Source of the DNA: an uncultured Granulosicoccus sp.
Lineage (GTDB): Bacteria; Pseudomonadota; Gammaproteobacteria; Granulosicoccales; Granulosicoccaceae
DNA: 64,000 nucleotides
Assembly (NCBI GenBank): GCA_947495035.1
Contig: CANLXI010000027.1
Span: 1-64,000, forward strand
Reading direction: 5' to 3'
A model generated the notes under the pieces. That model did not search any database. It was not told the DNA's origin and saw only the letters and a program-made list of their open reading frames with translations. Both the position numbers and the translations under genes were made by a program. Below are positions 44,383-53,275 of the stretch, one piece after another; position 1 is the first letter of the stretch; each line of letters starts with the position of its first letter.

Positions 44383-45816
44383 ATGGTAAAGCCTGCCGCT
44401 TCCAGACAGACGCCCCGATCCAGCGCCGATGCGGCATCTGCCGGCGGCAAGGGCGAGAACGGCTCGGCTGTGAAGCCGGAGGGCGACGATAAATTGGCGC
44501 CGGTCTCGATCAAGCCGCTGGATATCGTGGTGCCTGATCAGATCGGTCGCTACACCATTGGTCGACGAATCGGTTCCGGTACCTGCGGCGTCGTGCATCA
44601 GGCGCTGGACAATCTGCTGGGACGGGAAGTGGCCATCAAGCTATCGCCAATGGGTGAGGCGCATGTGTCCACTGGCAAGGTACCCGGGGCCCAACGTGCC
44701 TACCAGACCGAGATCATTGCCGCCGGTCGATTGACGCACCAGAATATCGTCACCGTACACGATGCCGGACAATTCGAAGAGCTCAATTACCTGGTCATGG
44801 AGGTGGTTGAAGGCAAGTCCCTGAAGGAATACGGCAAGGGCAAGACCCTGTTGCCGGTACATGAGGCCTTGCGTGTGATTGCCGAGTGCTGCATGGCGCT
44901 GGACTACTCGCACCAGCAGGGAATTCTTCATCGAGACATCAAGCCGGCGAACATCATGCTGGCGAACAATGGCGTGGTGAAGTTGCTGGATTTCGGTATT
45001 GCCGTGGGCCTGCGAGATGAGGGTGAGCTCAATCGCAAGGGGCCGACACTGGGCACGCCCAACTACATGTCGCCTGAGCAGATTCTGGGGCGTGATCTGG
45101 GGCCACCCAGCGATTTCTACTCGCTGGCAACTGTGCTGTTCGAACTGCTCACCGGGCGTCAGTTGTTCAAGGCAAAGAAGGTGAAGGATCTGTTCCGCAC
45201 GGTCGTTCACCGACCTGCACCGCGTCTGCGTCAGATACGTCCGGACCTGCCTGCGGAACTGTCCAGTGTGCTGGCCAGGGCGCTGGAAAAGAAACCCGAG
45301 GTTCGCTACCAGACAGGCCAGGACATGGCGCGTGCCCTGCGCCCGTTCATCGAGAAATTCGGCGTGCAGAGTCGCCGCCCCCTGGCCCGGCAGAGGCTCA
45401 TACGCAGGCTTCGGCAGCAGTCCTTTTTCAGGCCGTTTTCCGAGGCCGAGATCAGTCAGTTGCTCGATCGTGTGCAGGTGCGCCGCTTTGGTCCACAGGA
45501 CACGCTGACAGCGTGCGGGACAACGGTACGTCGTCTGCTGGTGATCACCGACGGGCTTGCCAGTATCCGGGCGCAGGACCGCCATCTGCGACTGTTGTCG
45601 GAAGGCGACAGTCTTGGCGAAGCCAGTTTCATCAGCGGCGCTCCTGCGTCGCATGATGTCGTGGCACTGACCGATGTCAAGGCGCTGGAATTGTCTGCGG
45701 GTTCATTGAGCAAGCTGCCGTCGAAAGTCCATTTGCACTTCTATCGACATGTGTCCGAGCTGCTCAGGGCAGGCAACGCACTCGCCGATACGGCCGAGTG
45801 CGATGTCCTGCTGTGA
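44383..45816 (+). CDS. Ser/Thr protein kinase fused to a cyclic-nucleotide-binding-like domain
   Basis: 477 aa from the ATG at 44383 (an in-frame GTG at 44278 would add 35 residues). The kinase domain is complete: glycine loop IGSGTCGVVHQ, Lys86 in VAIK, HRDIKPAN with catalytic Asp185, DFG with Asp203, and the MSPEQ activation segment. After a basic linker, residues about 360-460 form a cNMP-like beta barrel (FFRPFSEAEISQLLDRV..., EGDSLGEASFISGAPASHDVVAL). The phosphate-binding cassette lacks the arginine that normally contacts cyclic nucleotide, so the domain may sense something else or be structural. No transmembrane or PASTA part. Confidence 0.9.
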   Translation: MVKPAASRQTPRSSADAASAGGKGENGSAVKPEGDDKLAPVSIKPLDIVVPDQIGRYTIGRRIGSGTCGVVHQALDNLLGREVAIKLSPMGEAHVSTGKVPGAQRAYQTEIIAAGRLTHQNIVTVHDAGQFEELNYLVMEVVEGKSLKEYGKGKTLLPVHEALRVIAECCMALDYSHQQGILHRDIKPANIMLANNGVVKLLDFGIAVGLRDEGELNRKGPTLGTPNYMSPEQILGRDLGPPSDFYSLATVLFELLTGRQLFKAKKVKDLFRTVVHRPAPRLRQIRPDLPAELSSVLARALEKKPEVRYQTGQDMARALRPFIEKFGVQSRRPLARQRLIRRLRQQSFFRPFSEAEISQLLDRVQVRRFGPQDTLTACGTTVRRLLVITDGLASIRAQDRHLRLLSEGDSLGEASFISGAPASHDVVALTDVKALELSAGSLSKLPSKVHLHFYRHVSELLRAGNALADTAECDVLL

Positions 45817-45839
45817 ATGACTGATTGCTGACGCAGGGA

Positions 45840-46856
45840 TCAGCTGGCGCTGTCACTGTTGTGGCGGCGTGCCATCAGCTTCTTTTCCCAGTCGAGTGAT
45901 GTCCTGACAATGGTGTCAAGTTCATCGAATTGCGGTTTCCAGTCCAGGGTCTGGTGGATCTTGTCGACAGCGGCAATCAGCGCCGGCGGGTCACCGGCTC
46001 GGCGCGGTTGTTCGATGACCTTGAGGGGCGCTCCGTGCACGCGCTCCACCGCGTCGATGACCTGGCGTACGCTGAAGCCATGCCCATAGCCGCAGTTGAG
46101 TAATGTGGACTCACCCCCCTTGCGCAGATAATCCAGCGCCGAGAGGTGGGCGGCTGCCAGGTCGGACACATGGATATAGTCTCTGACCCCCGTGCCGTCT
46201 TCCGTCGGATAGTCGGTGCCGAATACATACAATTGTTCACGCTTGCCCAGGGCGACTTCCGCGGCGACCTTGATCAGCAGAGTGGCATTGGGGGTGGATT
46301 GGCCGATGCGACCATCCGGGTCGGAACCCGCCACATTGAAGTAGCGCAGCACCACATGCTTGAGGTCGGTGGCGGCACTGAGGTCGCGAAGCATGGCTTC
46401 GGACATCAGCTTGGAGGTGCCATAGGCGTTGATGGGGGCGGTCTGCAGCTCTTCATGGCAGGCACCGATGCTCGGATCCGGCACACCGTAGGTGGCGGCC
46501 GTCGAGGAAAAGATGAAGTTCGCGACCTTGTTGTCCTGACAGGCTTGCAGCAGGTTGCGGGTGCTGCAGGTATTGTTCGCATAGTACTTGAGCGGGTTCT
46601 CGACGCTTTCGGGAACAATGGTGTGTGCCGCGAAATGCATCACGGTGTCGATGCCCTTGTCGGCGATGAGCTGGCTGACCAGTTCGATATCCCCGGTCTT
46701 GCCGACGACCAGTTCACCGTGCAGTACGGCATCGGCGTTGCCGGTTGACAGATCATCGAGTACGACCACGGATTCGCCGCGTTCTCCCAGTAATTTGACG
46801 ACATGGCTGCCGATGTAACCGGCTCCGCCGGTAACGAGTATGGGCTTGTTGTTCAT
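45840..46856 (-). CDS. galE: UDP-glucose 4-epimerase
   Basis: Interconverts UDP-glucose and UDP-galactose, feeding lipopolysaccharide and polysaccharide synthesis. NAD-binding TGGAGYIGSHV at the N-terminus, the catalytic SSTAATYG serine, and YGTSK for the Tyr/Lys pair. 338 aa from the ATG at 46856; a GTG three codons upstream is also in frame. Divergent from the addB-like gene with a short gap. Confidence 0.95.
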   Translation of the reverse strand: MNNKPILVTGGAGYIGSHVVKLLGERGESVVVLDDLSTGNADAVLHGELVVGKTGDIELVSQLIADKGIDTVMHFAAHTIVPESVENPLKYYANNTCSTRNLLQACQDNKVANFIFSSTAATYGVPDPSIGACHEELQTAPINAYGTSKLMSEAMLRDLSAATDLKHVVLRYFNVAGSDPDGRIGQSTPNATLLIKVAAEVALGKREQLYVFGTDYPTEDGTGVRDYIHVSDLAAAHLSALDYLRKGGESTLLNCGYGHGFSVRQVIDAVERVHGAPLKVIEQPRRAGDPPALIAAVDKIHQTLDWKPQFDELDTIVRTSLDWEKKLMARRHNSDSAS

Positions 46857-46901
46857 GGTTGACACTGGCCGCCTTGCAGTTGCGATATGGGTTGATCGGT
46901 A

Positions 46902-49664
46902 TTGTATCGTTCGATGCCGATTAATTCAGCCGGAGCTGTGCCATCATCGCTGTGCTGCAGACTATCCGGGTTAGACCGTATCGTGATTGATCATAGTGAA
47001 CAGGTAGCTGAGGGTGCCTTGCTGCTCACCGTCAACCAGCGCCTTGCGCGCCATCATCTGTCGCGCTACAGCCGGTGGCAGCTGCAGCAGGGGCGTCAGT
47101 GGTGGGAAACGCCTGCCATTCTGCCGTTTCGCGCCTGGCTGCGCACATTGCACGATGCGGCTCTGGCGGCGGGGCTGAGTGAGCGCACGCTGCTGCCCGA
47201 TCTGCTGCAGCAGAAGTTGTGGCGGCAATGCATCGAGGATGATGCGCATCTGGAACTGCTGGACAAGGATGCCGCCACCGTGGCCGCAAGGTCGGCCTGG
47301 GAGATGTCCTGTGCCTGGCAGTGTGCCAACCCGGAAGACGACTATCTGTCGCACGATCAATATACCTGGCAGCGCTGGTGTCACAGCTATACCGACGCGC
47401 TGGAGGCGCAGAGTCGGATCGATGAGGCATCGCTCGCCGATCATCTTTGCGAGGTGCTGAGTCAGCCGGCGGCTGCGCCATTGTTGCCGGATACCGTGAT
47501 CTTCGAAGGCTTCCTCGAACTGCCGCCACAGTTGCTGCAGTTCACCCGAATGCTGAGCGAGGCCGGTGTCAACGTGCAGCTGGCACAGCGCCAGCCGCGG
47601 GCGCAGGTGCTGAGCCGGGAGTACGTGGACGATGAACAGGAAATACTGTCCATTGCGAATCACATGCGCGCCGAACTCGAGCACGATGTCGAGCAGTCAT
47701 TGGGTCTGGTGGTGTCAGACTTGCAACAACGCAGGGCGTCGGTCATGCGTGCTTTCGATCGCGTGTTCTTTCCGGGCATGTCGCCGGAACAGATACGCCA
47801 GCAGGGCCGGCCCTATGATCTGTCACTGGGCACGCCGCTGCGCGATACCGCGGTGGTCAGCGCCGCCCTGTCTCTGATCAGGCTCAGCCTGGGGAGCATC
47901 CAGGGCAGTGAATTGTCAGCGGTGTTGCTGAGTCCGTACACGGAAGCCTCGGCCAGTGAAGCCCGGCGTCGCGAGCAACTTGATCGCCGTCTGCGTGATG
48001 AGCGAGTGCGGTCCCTGACGCTGGAGCAATTCAGGAACAGATTGTACGCTGGCAGCCGCCTGCGAGAGCCGGTCGAGCAGCTGCTGCAGCGCACGCGCTT
48101 CAGCAGTGTCACGCTGAGCGAATGGGCGCGACGCTTCAGCGACAGCCTCAGCCTGCTGGGCTGGCCCGGCAAGTCGATCGACACCGAAGAGTACCAGGCT
48201 GTCTCTGCCTGGATGGAGTGTCTCGATGACATGCAGTTGCTCGATGACGGGGAAAGCGTCAACGTCAGCGACGCCCTGCGTCTGATCCAGCGCCTGGCAC
48301 GCGACCGCATCTTCCAGTTGGAGACGCCCAGCACACCCATCCAGATCATGGGGCGGCTCGAGAGCCATGGCATCGACTTCGACTGCCTGTGGGTCGCCGG
48401 GCTGGACACCGAGCAATGGCCACCCACGGGGTCTCCCAGTCCCTTTGTCTCCATCGATTCGCAGAAGGCTCAAGGGGTGCCCGTCGCCTCTGCAACGGCG
48501 CGACTGGCGCTGGCAGAGCGTGAGTTCCGTCTGTGGGGCTCGCAGGCGCCGCTGCTGATTGCCAGTCATGCCAGGGCGCGCGACGGCAAGTCACTGGATG
48601 TGGCATCGGTACCCGACTTCGAAGCCTCGGCGGCCAGTCTGGCGGCGGCTGCCGAACGCCTGCAACGACTCGAGAACCTGCCACCACTGATCGATCCTGC
48701 GACGGTACTGCAGGCCTCTCTGCGTCTGGAGGCCATCGTGGATGATCATGGGCCGGCCTTGCCCGAGGGCAGTGAAGTGCGTGGCGGGGCGCGCCTGTTC
48801 GAGGATCAGGCGCTGTGTCCCTTCCGTGCGTTTGCCTTGCACCGGCTGGCCATCCGGCCGTTGGAGGAAGCCGGTTTGGGGCTGGATCCTCGCCAGCACG
48901 GCATCTTGCTGCACAGCGCGCTGGAGCAGTTCTGGCAGACGGTGGGCAGTCATGCCGCACTGCTGGCCTTGAGTGACGAGCAGCGCCTGCAGGAGCTGGA
49001 ACGGGTGATTGACGCGGTTGTCGAGGAATATCAGGTACCGGACTCGCTGCGCAGGCTGGAAACCATTCGTCTCAAGGGCTTGCTTGACGAATGGCTGGTG
49101 CAATGCGAGATGCCACGCCAGGCGTTCGAGGTCGTATCACTGGAACAACGACAGAGCATCGAGCACGGTGGCGTCGTCATGAACGTGATGCTGGACCGGA
49201 TCGATCGGATAGGTGAAGCACTGGTCGTCATCGATTACAAGACCGGCACCTCCAGCAGAATCAACACCTGGGCTGATCAGCGTATCGTCAACCCACAGCT
49301 GCCCCTGTATGTACTGACCAATGATGAGATCGAAGGGGCCGGTTTTGCGCAGGTCGCGCGACACCAGTGCACCTTCAAGGGAGTGGCCAGCGATTCGTCG
49401 CTGTTACCCAAGGTCAAGACCAGCGTCACTCGTTCACGCGGCGGGCAGGCAACGGATCGACCACTGGAGAACTGGAGCGACTGGCGTGCGCACTGGCGCG
49501 AAGCACTGGACGGGGTGGCCAGCGAGGTCCGCCAGGGACTGGCCACAGTGACGCCGATGAAGACGGCCTGTCTGCATTGTGATCTGAAATCCCTGTGCCG
49601 AATCGACGAACAGGCTGTGGTGCCAGAGCTGGATTCAGAGGACGGGATGGAGGTGTCATCATGA
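46902..49664 (+). CDS. AddB-like nuclease subunit, PD-(D/E)XK with Fe-S cysteines
   Basis: About 920 aa protein of the family annotated as probable DNA repair protein, the AddB-like partner of a UvrD/AddA helicase. Its N-terminal half is a degraded helicase-like domain. The C-terminal RecB-type nuclease has VVIDYKTGTSS and QLPLYVLT. One upstream cysteine (ALCPFRAFALHRLA) and three downstream (CLHCDLKSLC) form the iron-sulphur pattern seen in AddB nuclease domains. The start is uncertain (TTG 46902, ATG 46914 or GTG 46983). The stop overlaps the addA-like start (ATGA). Confidence 0.86.
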   Translation: MYRSMPINSAGAVPSSLCCRLSGLDRIVIDHSEQVAEGALLLTVNQRLARHHLSRYSRWQLQQGRQWWETPAILPFRAWLRTLHDAALAAGLSERTLLPDLLQQKLWRQCIEDDAHLELLDKDAATVAARSAWEMSCAWQCANPEDDYLSHDQYTWQRWCHSYTDALEAQSRIDEASLADHLCEVLSQPAAAPLLPDTVIFEGFLELPPQLLQFTRMLSEAGVNVQLAQRQPRAQVLSREYVDDEQEILSIANHMRAELEHDVEQSLGLVVSDLQQRRASVMRAFDRVFFPGMSPEQIRQQGRPYDLSLGTPLRDTAVVSAALSLIRLSLGSIQGSELSAVLLSPYTEASASEARRREQLDRRLRDERVRSLTLEQFRNRLYAGSRLREPVEQLLQRTRFSSVTLSEWARRFSDSLSLLGWPGKSIDTEEYQAVSAWMECLDDMQLLDDGESVNVSDALRLIQRLARDRIFQLETPSTPIQIMGRLESHGIDFDCLWVAGLDTEQWPPTGSPSPFVSIDSQKAQGVPVASATARLALAEREFRLWGSQAPLLIASHARARDGKSLDVASVPDFEASAASLAAAAERLQRLENLPPLIDPATVLQASLRLEAIVDDHGPALPEGSEVRGGARLFEDQALCPFRAFALHRLAIRPLEEAGLGLDPRQHGILLHSALEQFWQTVGSHAALLALSDEQRLQELERVIDAVVEEYQVPDSLRRLETIRLKGLLDEWLVQCEMPRQAFEVVSLEQRQSIEHGGVVMNVMLDRIDRIGEALVVIDYKTGTSSRINTWADQRIVNPQLPLYVLTNDEIEGAGFAQVARHQCTFKGVASDSSLLPKVKTSVTRSRGGQATDRPLENWSDWRAHWREALDGVASEVRQGLATVTPMKTACLHCDLKSLCRIDEQAVVPELDSEDGMEVSS

Positions 49665-52600
49665 GAAAGCCGATTGATGCGGACGTTCGTCAACGTGCTC
49701 TGGACCCACGCCAGTCCTTCATCGTGCAGGCGCCTGCAGGCTCGGGCAAGACAGAGCTGCTCACCCGGCGGGTACTGACGCTGCTGACGAGTGTGGATGA
49801 GCCTGAAGAGATCATGTCCATCACCTTCACTCGCAAGGCGGCCAGTGAAATGCGGCAGCGTGTGGTGGAAACACTGGTCAGAGCCGCCAGCGGCGTCGAG
49901 GCTGCCAATGACTACGAGCAGGAGGGTCTGGCGCTGGCGCACGATGTGCTGCAACGCGATGCCGAGAGACAGTGGCAGCTGATACGCAACCCACAGCGTC
50001 TGAACCTGCGCACCATTGATTCACTCGCGACGCAACTGGCGCATCGTCTGCCGGTCACCTCCGCGCTGGGGGCCCCCACCGGGATCGTGGAAGATGCCAG
50101 TGCCCTGTATCGGGAGGTGGCTGCCCGTTTCATCGAGTCCAGCATGGAGTCGCTCGATCTGGTGATGTTGCAGGTTGGCAATCGCCTGGAACAGGTGCGT
50201 TCCCTGCTGGCCAGTCTGCTGGCAAACCGGGATCAATGGAAACGCTATGTCTATCATGACGAAGACCATGATGCCTTGCGCGAACACCTGGAGGGCATGC
50301 TGGGGCAGTTGATCGAGTCACGCCTGGAGAATCTGTGTGTGCTGCTTCCTGACGGTCTCGAGGAGGCGTTGACCGCGCGATTGCGGCTGGCTTGCAGCTT
50401 TCTGCTGGAGGATGCCGAAGGCGATCTGGACGAGCTGCCCTGGGAAATGCAAGGCTGGCTGGATCTCGAAGAGCTTCCCGGTGCCTCGGTGGAAGATCTG
50501 AATCGCTGGTGCTGTATCGGTGCCGCCCTGCTCACCAAGGGCGGGAGTCTGCGCAAACGTCTGACCCGGGCGGAAGGTTTTCCGGCGAAATCCGATGCCA
50601 GGAAGCGCGGTGTCGAGGCTGCCGTACTGGTGTCTCACAAACAACAGATGCAGGATCTGCTGGAAGGGGTGGCACTCTGCCCGGAATTCATCGATGCTCT
50701 GATCGAGGTTTGCAATCTGCCGTATCCGCGCTATGCCGATGAGCAGTGGGATCTGCTGTCGCAACTGCTGAAGGTGTTGCCGGATCTGTTGCTGGAATTG
50801 CAGCTGGTGTTTGCCGAGCGGGGGGTAGTGGACTTTGCCGAGCTGTCCGAGCGAGCACAGCGGGCGCTGGGGACCGAAGAGGCGCCAACCGATCTGGCCC
50901 TCGCGATGGATCTGTCGCTCAAGCACATTCTGGTGGATGAGTTCCAGGATACTTCGCAGACCCAGTTTCGCCTGTTCGAACGACTGGTCAGTGGCTGGAG
51001 CCCTGACGATGGCCGCACCTTTTTTGCCGTGGGTGATCCGATGCAGTCGATCTACCGTTTCAGAGACGGCGATGTCGCCTTGTTCGGCAAGGTCAGTGAT
51101 CAGGGGATTGGTCCGGTGGCACTGGAATCGCTGGTACTGGAGGTCAACTTCCGTGCAGCGCCGGATGTCATTTCCTGGGTGAACGAGACGTTTTCGGCGA
51201 TCTTTCCGAAGCGGGCGGATGCGGATACCGGGGCAATCACCTATTCGGAATCCCGGGCACACCTAACCAGCGAAGGCAACGTGCAGTTGCACGGCCTGGT
51301 TGATCGAGGCCGGGATGATGAAGCTGCCCGGGTCGCCTCTCTGGCTGCCGATGCACTGGCAACGGACCCGGAGCATACGGTAGCCATCCTGGTTCGAACT
51401 CGCTCGCAGGCGGGAGAGATATTCGATGCGCTGCGCGCCCGTTCGTTGCCCTATGAGTCCATCGACATGGACCTGGTGGGCGAACGCGGGGTGGTGCGTG
51501 ACCTGATCTCACTGTGTCTGGCTCTGCGCTATCCGCATGATCGTCTGCACTGGCTGTCGATATTGCGTGCACCATTTGTCGGGCTGACGCTCAAGGATCT
51601 GCATGTGTTGATGGATTGTGACGATTCGCGGAAAGCGGTCATCGAGTTGCTGCGCGAAAGCGATCGTGTGGCTGCGTTGTCGGCCGATGGCCGGCAGCGG
51701 ATCGAGCGATTCATGCCGCTGATGGAGCCTGCCTTGAAGCATGCATCCCGCAGTCGCCTGCTGCCCTGGGTGGAGGCGCTGTGGTTGCAGCTCGGTGGTC
51801 CGGCGGTGTGTCGGGATGCCGTGGATCGGGACGCCGCTGAAAGGGCCCTGGCGCGGTTGGGGGCACTGGAGGCCGAGGGGCGCTTGTGGGACAAGAGCAT
51901 TCTGGCGGAAACCATGCAGAAGCTGTACGCGGCCAATGCCGAGGAGGGCGAGTGCCGGATTCAGGTGATGACATTGCACAAGGCAAAGGGACTGGAGTTC
52001 GATACGGTCATTCTGCCGGCTCTGGATCGGCAGCCTCGTGGGGATACCACGCAGTTGCTGAACTGGTTCGAGAGCACGCTCGATGGCAGGCCACAGATGC
52101 TGCTGGCGCCACTGGAGCAGTCCGGTCTGCCGCCGGGCCGCCGCGACCGCATCAATCGTCTGGTGCGCAAGGCCCGCGAACGCTGCGACGAACAGGAAAA
52201 ACTGCGTCTGCTCTACGTCGCCTGCACCCGCGCCAAGCGCCATCTCCACCTCCTGGCCCGCATCTCCCGCTCCACCACCGGCGACTACCAGACACCCATC
52301 AATTCCTCCCTTCTCAAGCCTCTGTGGCCCCTGTTCGAATCCGATTTCCTGAGATCAGACACCCATGAACCATCCCGGGAACAACCAGCAGACACCCACA
52401 AAGCCGAGACAGCGCAGTCAGCAGACACCCATGAACCTGTAGCACCTTCAGCAGACACCCATGAATCTGTCACTGGTTCATCAGCAGACACCCATGAACC
52501 ACCAGCGATCACCGCCACTGAGCCTGCTCCTTTGCTGGAAAGGCTGCCTCTGGCGACTTCCATTCCGACATTCGACTGCTTCAGCTGGAAAAGGAAGCAA

Positions 52601-53254
52601 AAAAATGAAGACTCCAGAGCAGATTCATTGACTTTTTCCTGGGCAGGGCGCACAGCACGGGATATCGGGACTGTTGTGCACCAGCAATTACAGCTGCTCG
52701 CCGAGAGGGCCGATAGCCTCGATGACGTCGATATGGCATCGCTGGCAGGGATCGCTCGCGTTCAGCTGCAGAATATGGGTGTCCAGAACGAAGCCTTGCC
52801 GGAGGCCGTCGCCACGGTCAGCGAGGCTGTGCGCAACACACTGGATGATCCGCGAGGGCGCTGGGTGCTGAAGAATCACCTGGAAGCCCGTTCGGAATGG
52901 GCCCTGACCGTGGCAGAAGATATGGGTGTCTTGTCTGGGACGGCGGAAGACATGGGTGTCCGGTCTGGTGGCGATGTGGGTGTCTGGAACCGGGAGGTGC
53001 GGCAGGTGGTGATTGATCGCACGTTTGTGGATGAGAATGGGACGCGCTGGATCGTGGACTTCAAGACCGGAGCGCATCAGGGTGGGCAGCTGGAAACCTT
53101 TCTTGACAATGAACAGCAGCGCTATGCCGTTCAGCTCAACCGCTATGCTGATATCATCAGTCGCATGGATGGGCGTCCGATCCGCGTGGGATTGTACTTT
53201 CCACTGCTGAAGGCATGGCGGGAGTGGCAACCGCCGCTCTCGGGCGATGAGTAG
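49661..53254 (+). CDS. AddA-like UvrD/Rep helicase-nuclease
   Basis: 1197 aa. Superfamily 1 helicase motifs: APAGSGKTELLTRR (Walker A), FTRKAASEMRQR, VDEFQDTSQTQ (Walker B), GDPMQSIYRFR, VMTLHKAKGLEFD and LLYVACTRAKRHL. It has a C-terminal RecB-type nuclease (WIVDFKTGAHQGG, QLNRYADI). With the coupled upstream gene it forms an AddAB-type complex for resecting double-strand breaks. The start is the ATG at 49661 with GGAGG upstream. Two insertions are encoded by the dispersed decamer: five ADTHE-like repeats at about residues 899-946 in the linker before the nuclease, and MGV repeats at 1039 and 1088-1108 just ahead of the nuclease core. Confidence 0.93.
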   Translation: MRKPIDADVRQRALDPRQSFIVQAPAGSGKTELLTRRVLTLLTSVDEPEEIMSITFTRKAASEMRQRVVETLVRAASGVEAANDYEQEGLALAHDVLQRDAERQWQLIRNPQRLNLRTIDSLATQLAHRLPVTSALGAPTGIVEDASALYREVAARFIESSMESLDLVMLQVGNRLEQVRSLLASLLANRDQWKRYVYHDEDHDALREHLEGMLGQLIESRLENLCVLLPDGLEEALTARLRLACSFLLEDAEGDLDELPWEMQGWLDLEELPGASVEDLNRWCCIGAALLTKGGSLRKRLTRAEGFPAKSDARKRGVEAAVLVSHKQQMQDLLEGVALCPEFIDALIEVCNLPYPRYADEQWDLLSQLLKVLPDLLLELQLVFAERGVVDFAELSERAQRALGTEEAPTDLALAMDLSLKHILVDEFQDTSQTQFRLFERLVSGWSPDDGRTFFAVGDPMQSIYRFRDGDVALFGKVSDQGIGPVALESLVLEVNFRAAPDVISWVNETFSAIFPKRADADTGAITYSESRAHLTSEGNVQLHGLVDRGRDDEAARVASLAADALATDPEHTVAILVRTRSQAGEIFDALRARSLPYESIDMDLVGERGVVRDLISLCLALRYPHDRLHWLSILRAPFVGLTLKDLHVLMDCDDSRKAVIELLRESDRVAALSADGRQRIERFMPLMEPALKHASRSRLLPWVEALWLQLGGPAVCRDAVDRDAAERALARLGALEAEGRLWDKSILAETMQKLYAANAEEGECRIQVMTLHKAKGLEFDTVILPALDRQPRGDTTQLLNWFESTLDGRPQMLLAPLEQSGLPPGRRDRINRLVRKARERCDEQEKLRLLYVACTRAKRHLHLLARISRSTTGDYQTPINSSLLKPLWPLFESDFLRSDTHEPSREQPADTHKAETAQSADTHEPVAPSADTHESVTGSSADTHEPPAITATEPAPLLERLPLATSIPTFDCFSWKRKQKNEDSRADSLTFSWAGRTARDIGTVVHQQLQLLAERADSLDDVDMASLAGIARVQLQNMGVQNEALPEAVATVSEAVRNTLDDPRGRWVLKNHLEARSEWALTVAEDMGVLSGTAEDMGVRSGGDVGVWNREVRQVVIDRTFVDENGTRWIVDFKTGAHQGGQLETFLDNEQQRYAVQLNRYADIISRMDGRPIRVGLYFPLLKAWREWQPPLSGDE
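52290..52495. repeat. In-frame decamer array inside the addA-like gene
   Basis: AGACACCCAT at 52290, 52357, 52423, 52453 and 52486 (exact) and AGACACCCAC at 52390. From 52357 the spacings are 33, 33, 30 and 33 bp, all multiples of three, so each copy reads as ADTHE or SDTHE. The 52290 copy lies in a different reading phase (QTPI). Confidence 0.95.
52775..52985. repeat. Inverted-orientation decamer copies inside the addA-like gene
   Basis: ATGGGTGTCC at 52775, ATGGGTGTCT at 52922, ATGGGTGTCC at 52952 and GTGGGTGTCT at 52976, opposite to the upstream array. The spacings of 147, 30 and 24 bp are again multiples of three, giving MGV or VGV tripeptides. Confidence 0.93.
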
Positions 53255-53275
53255 TCTTGATTGACAGGGGCGACA

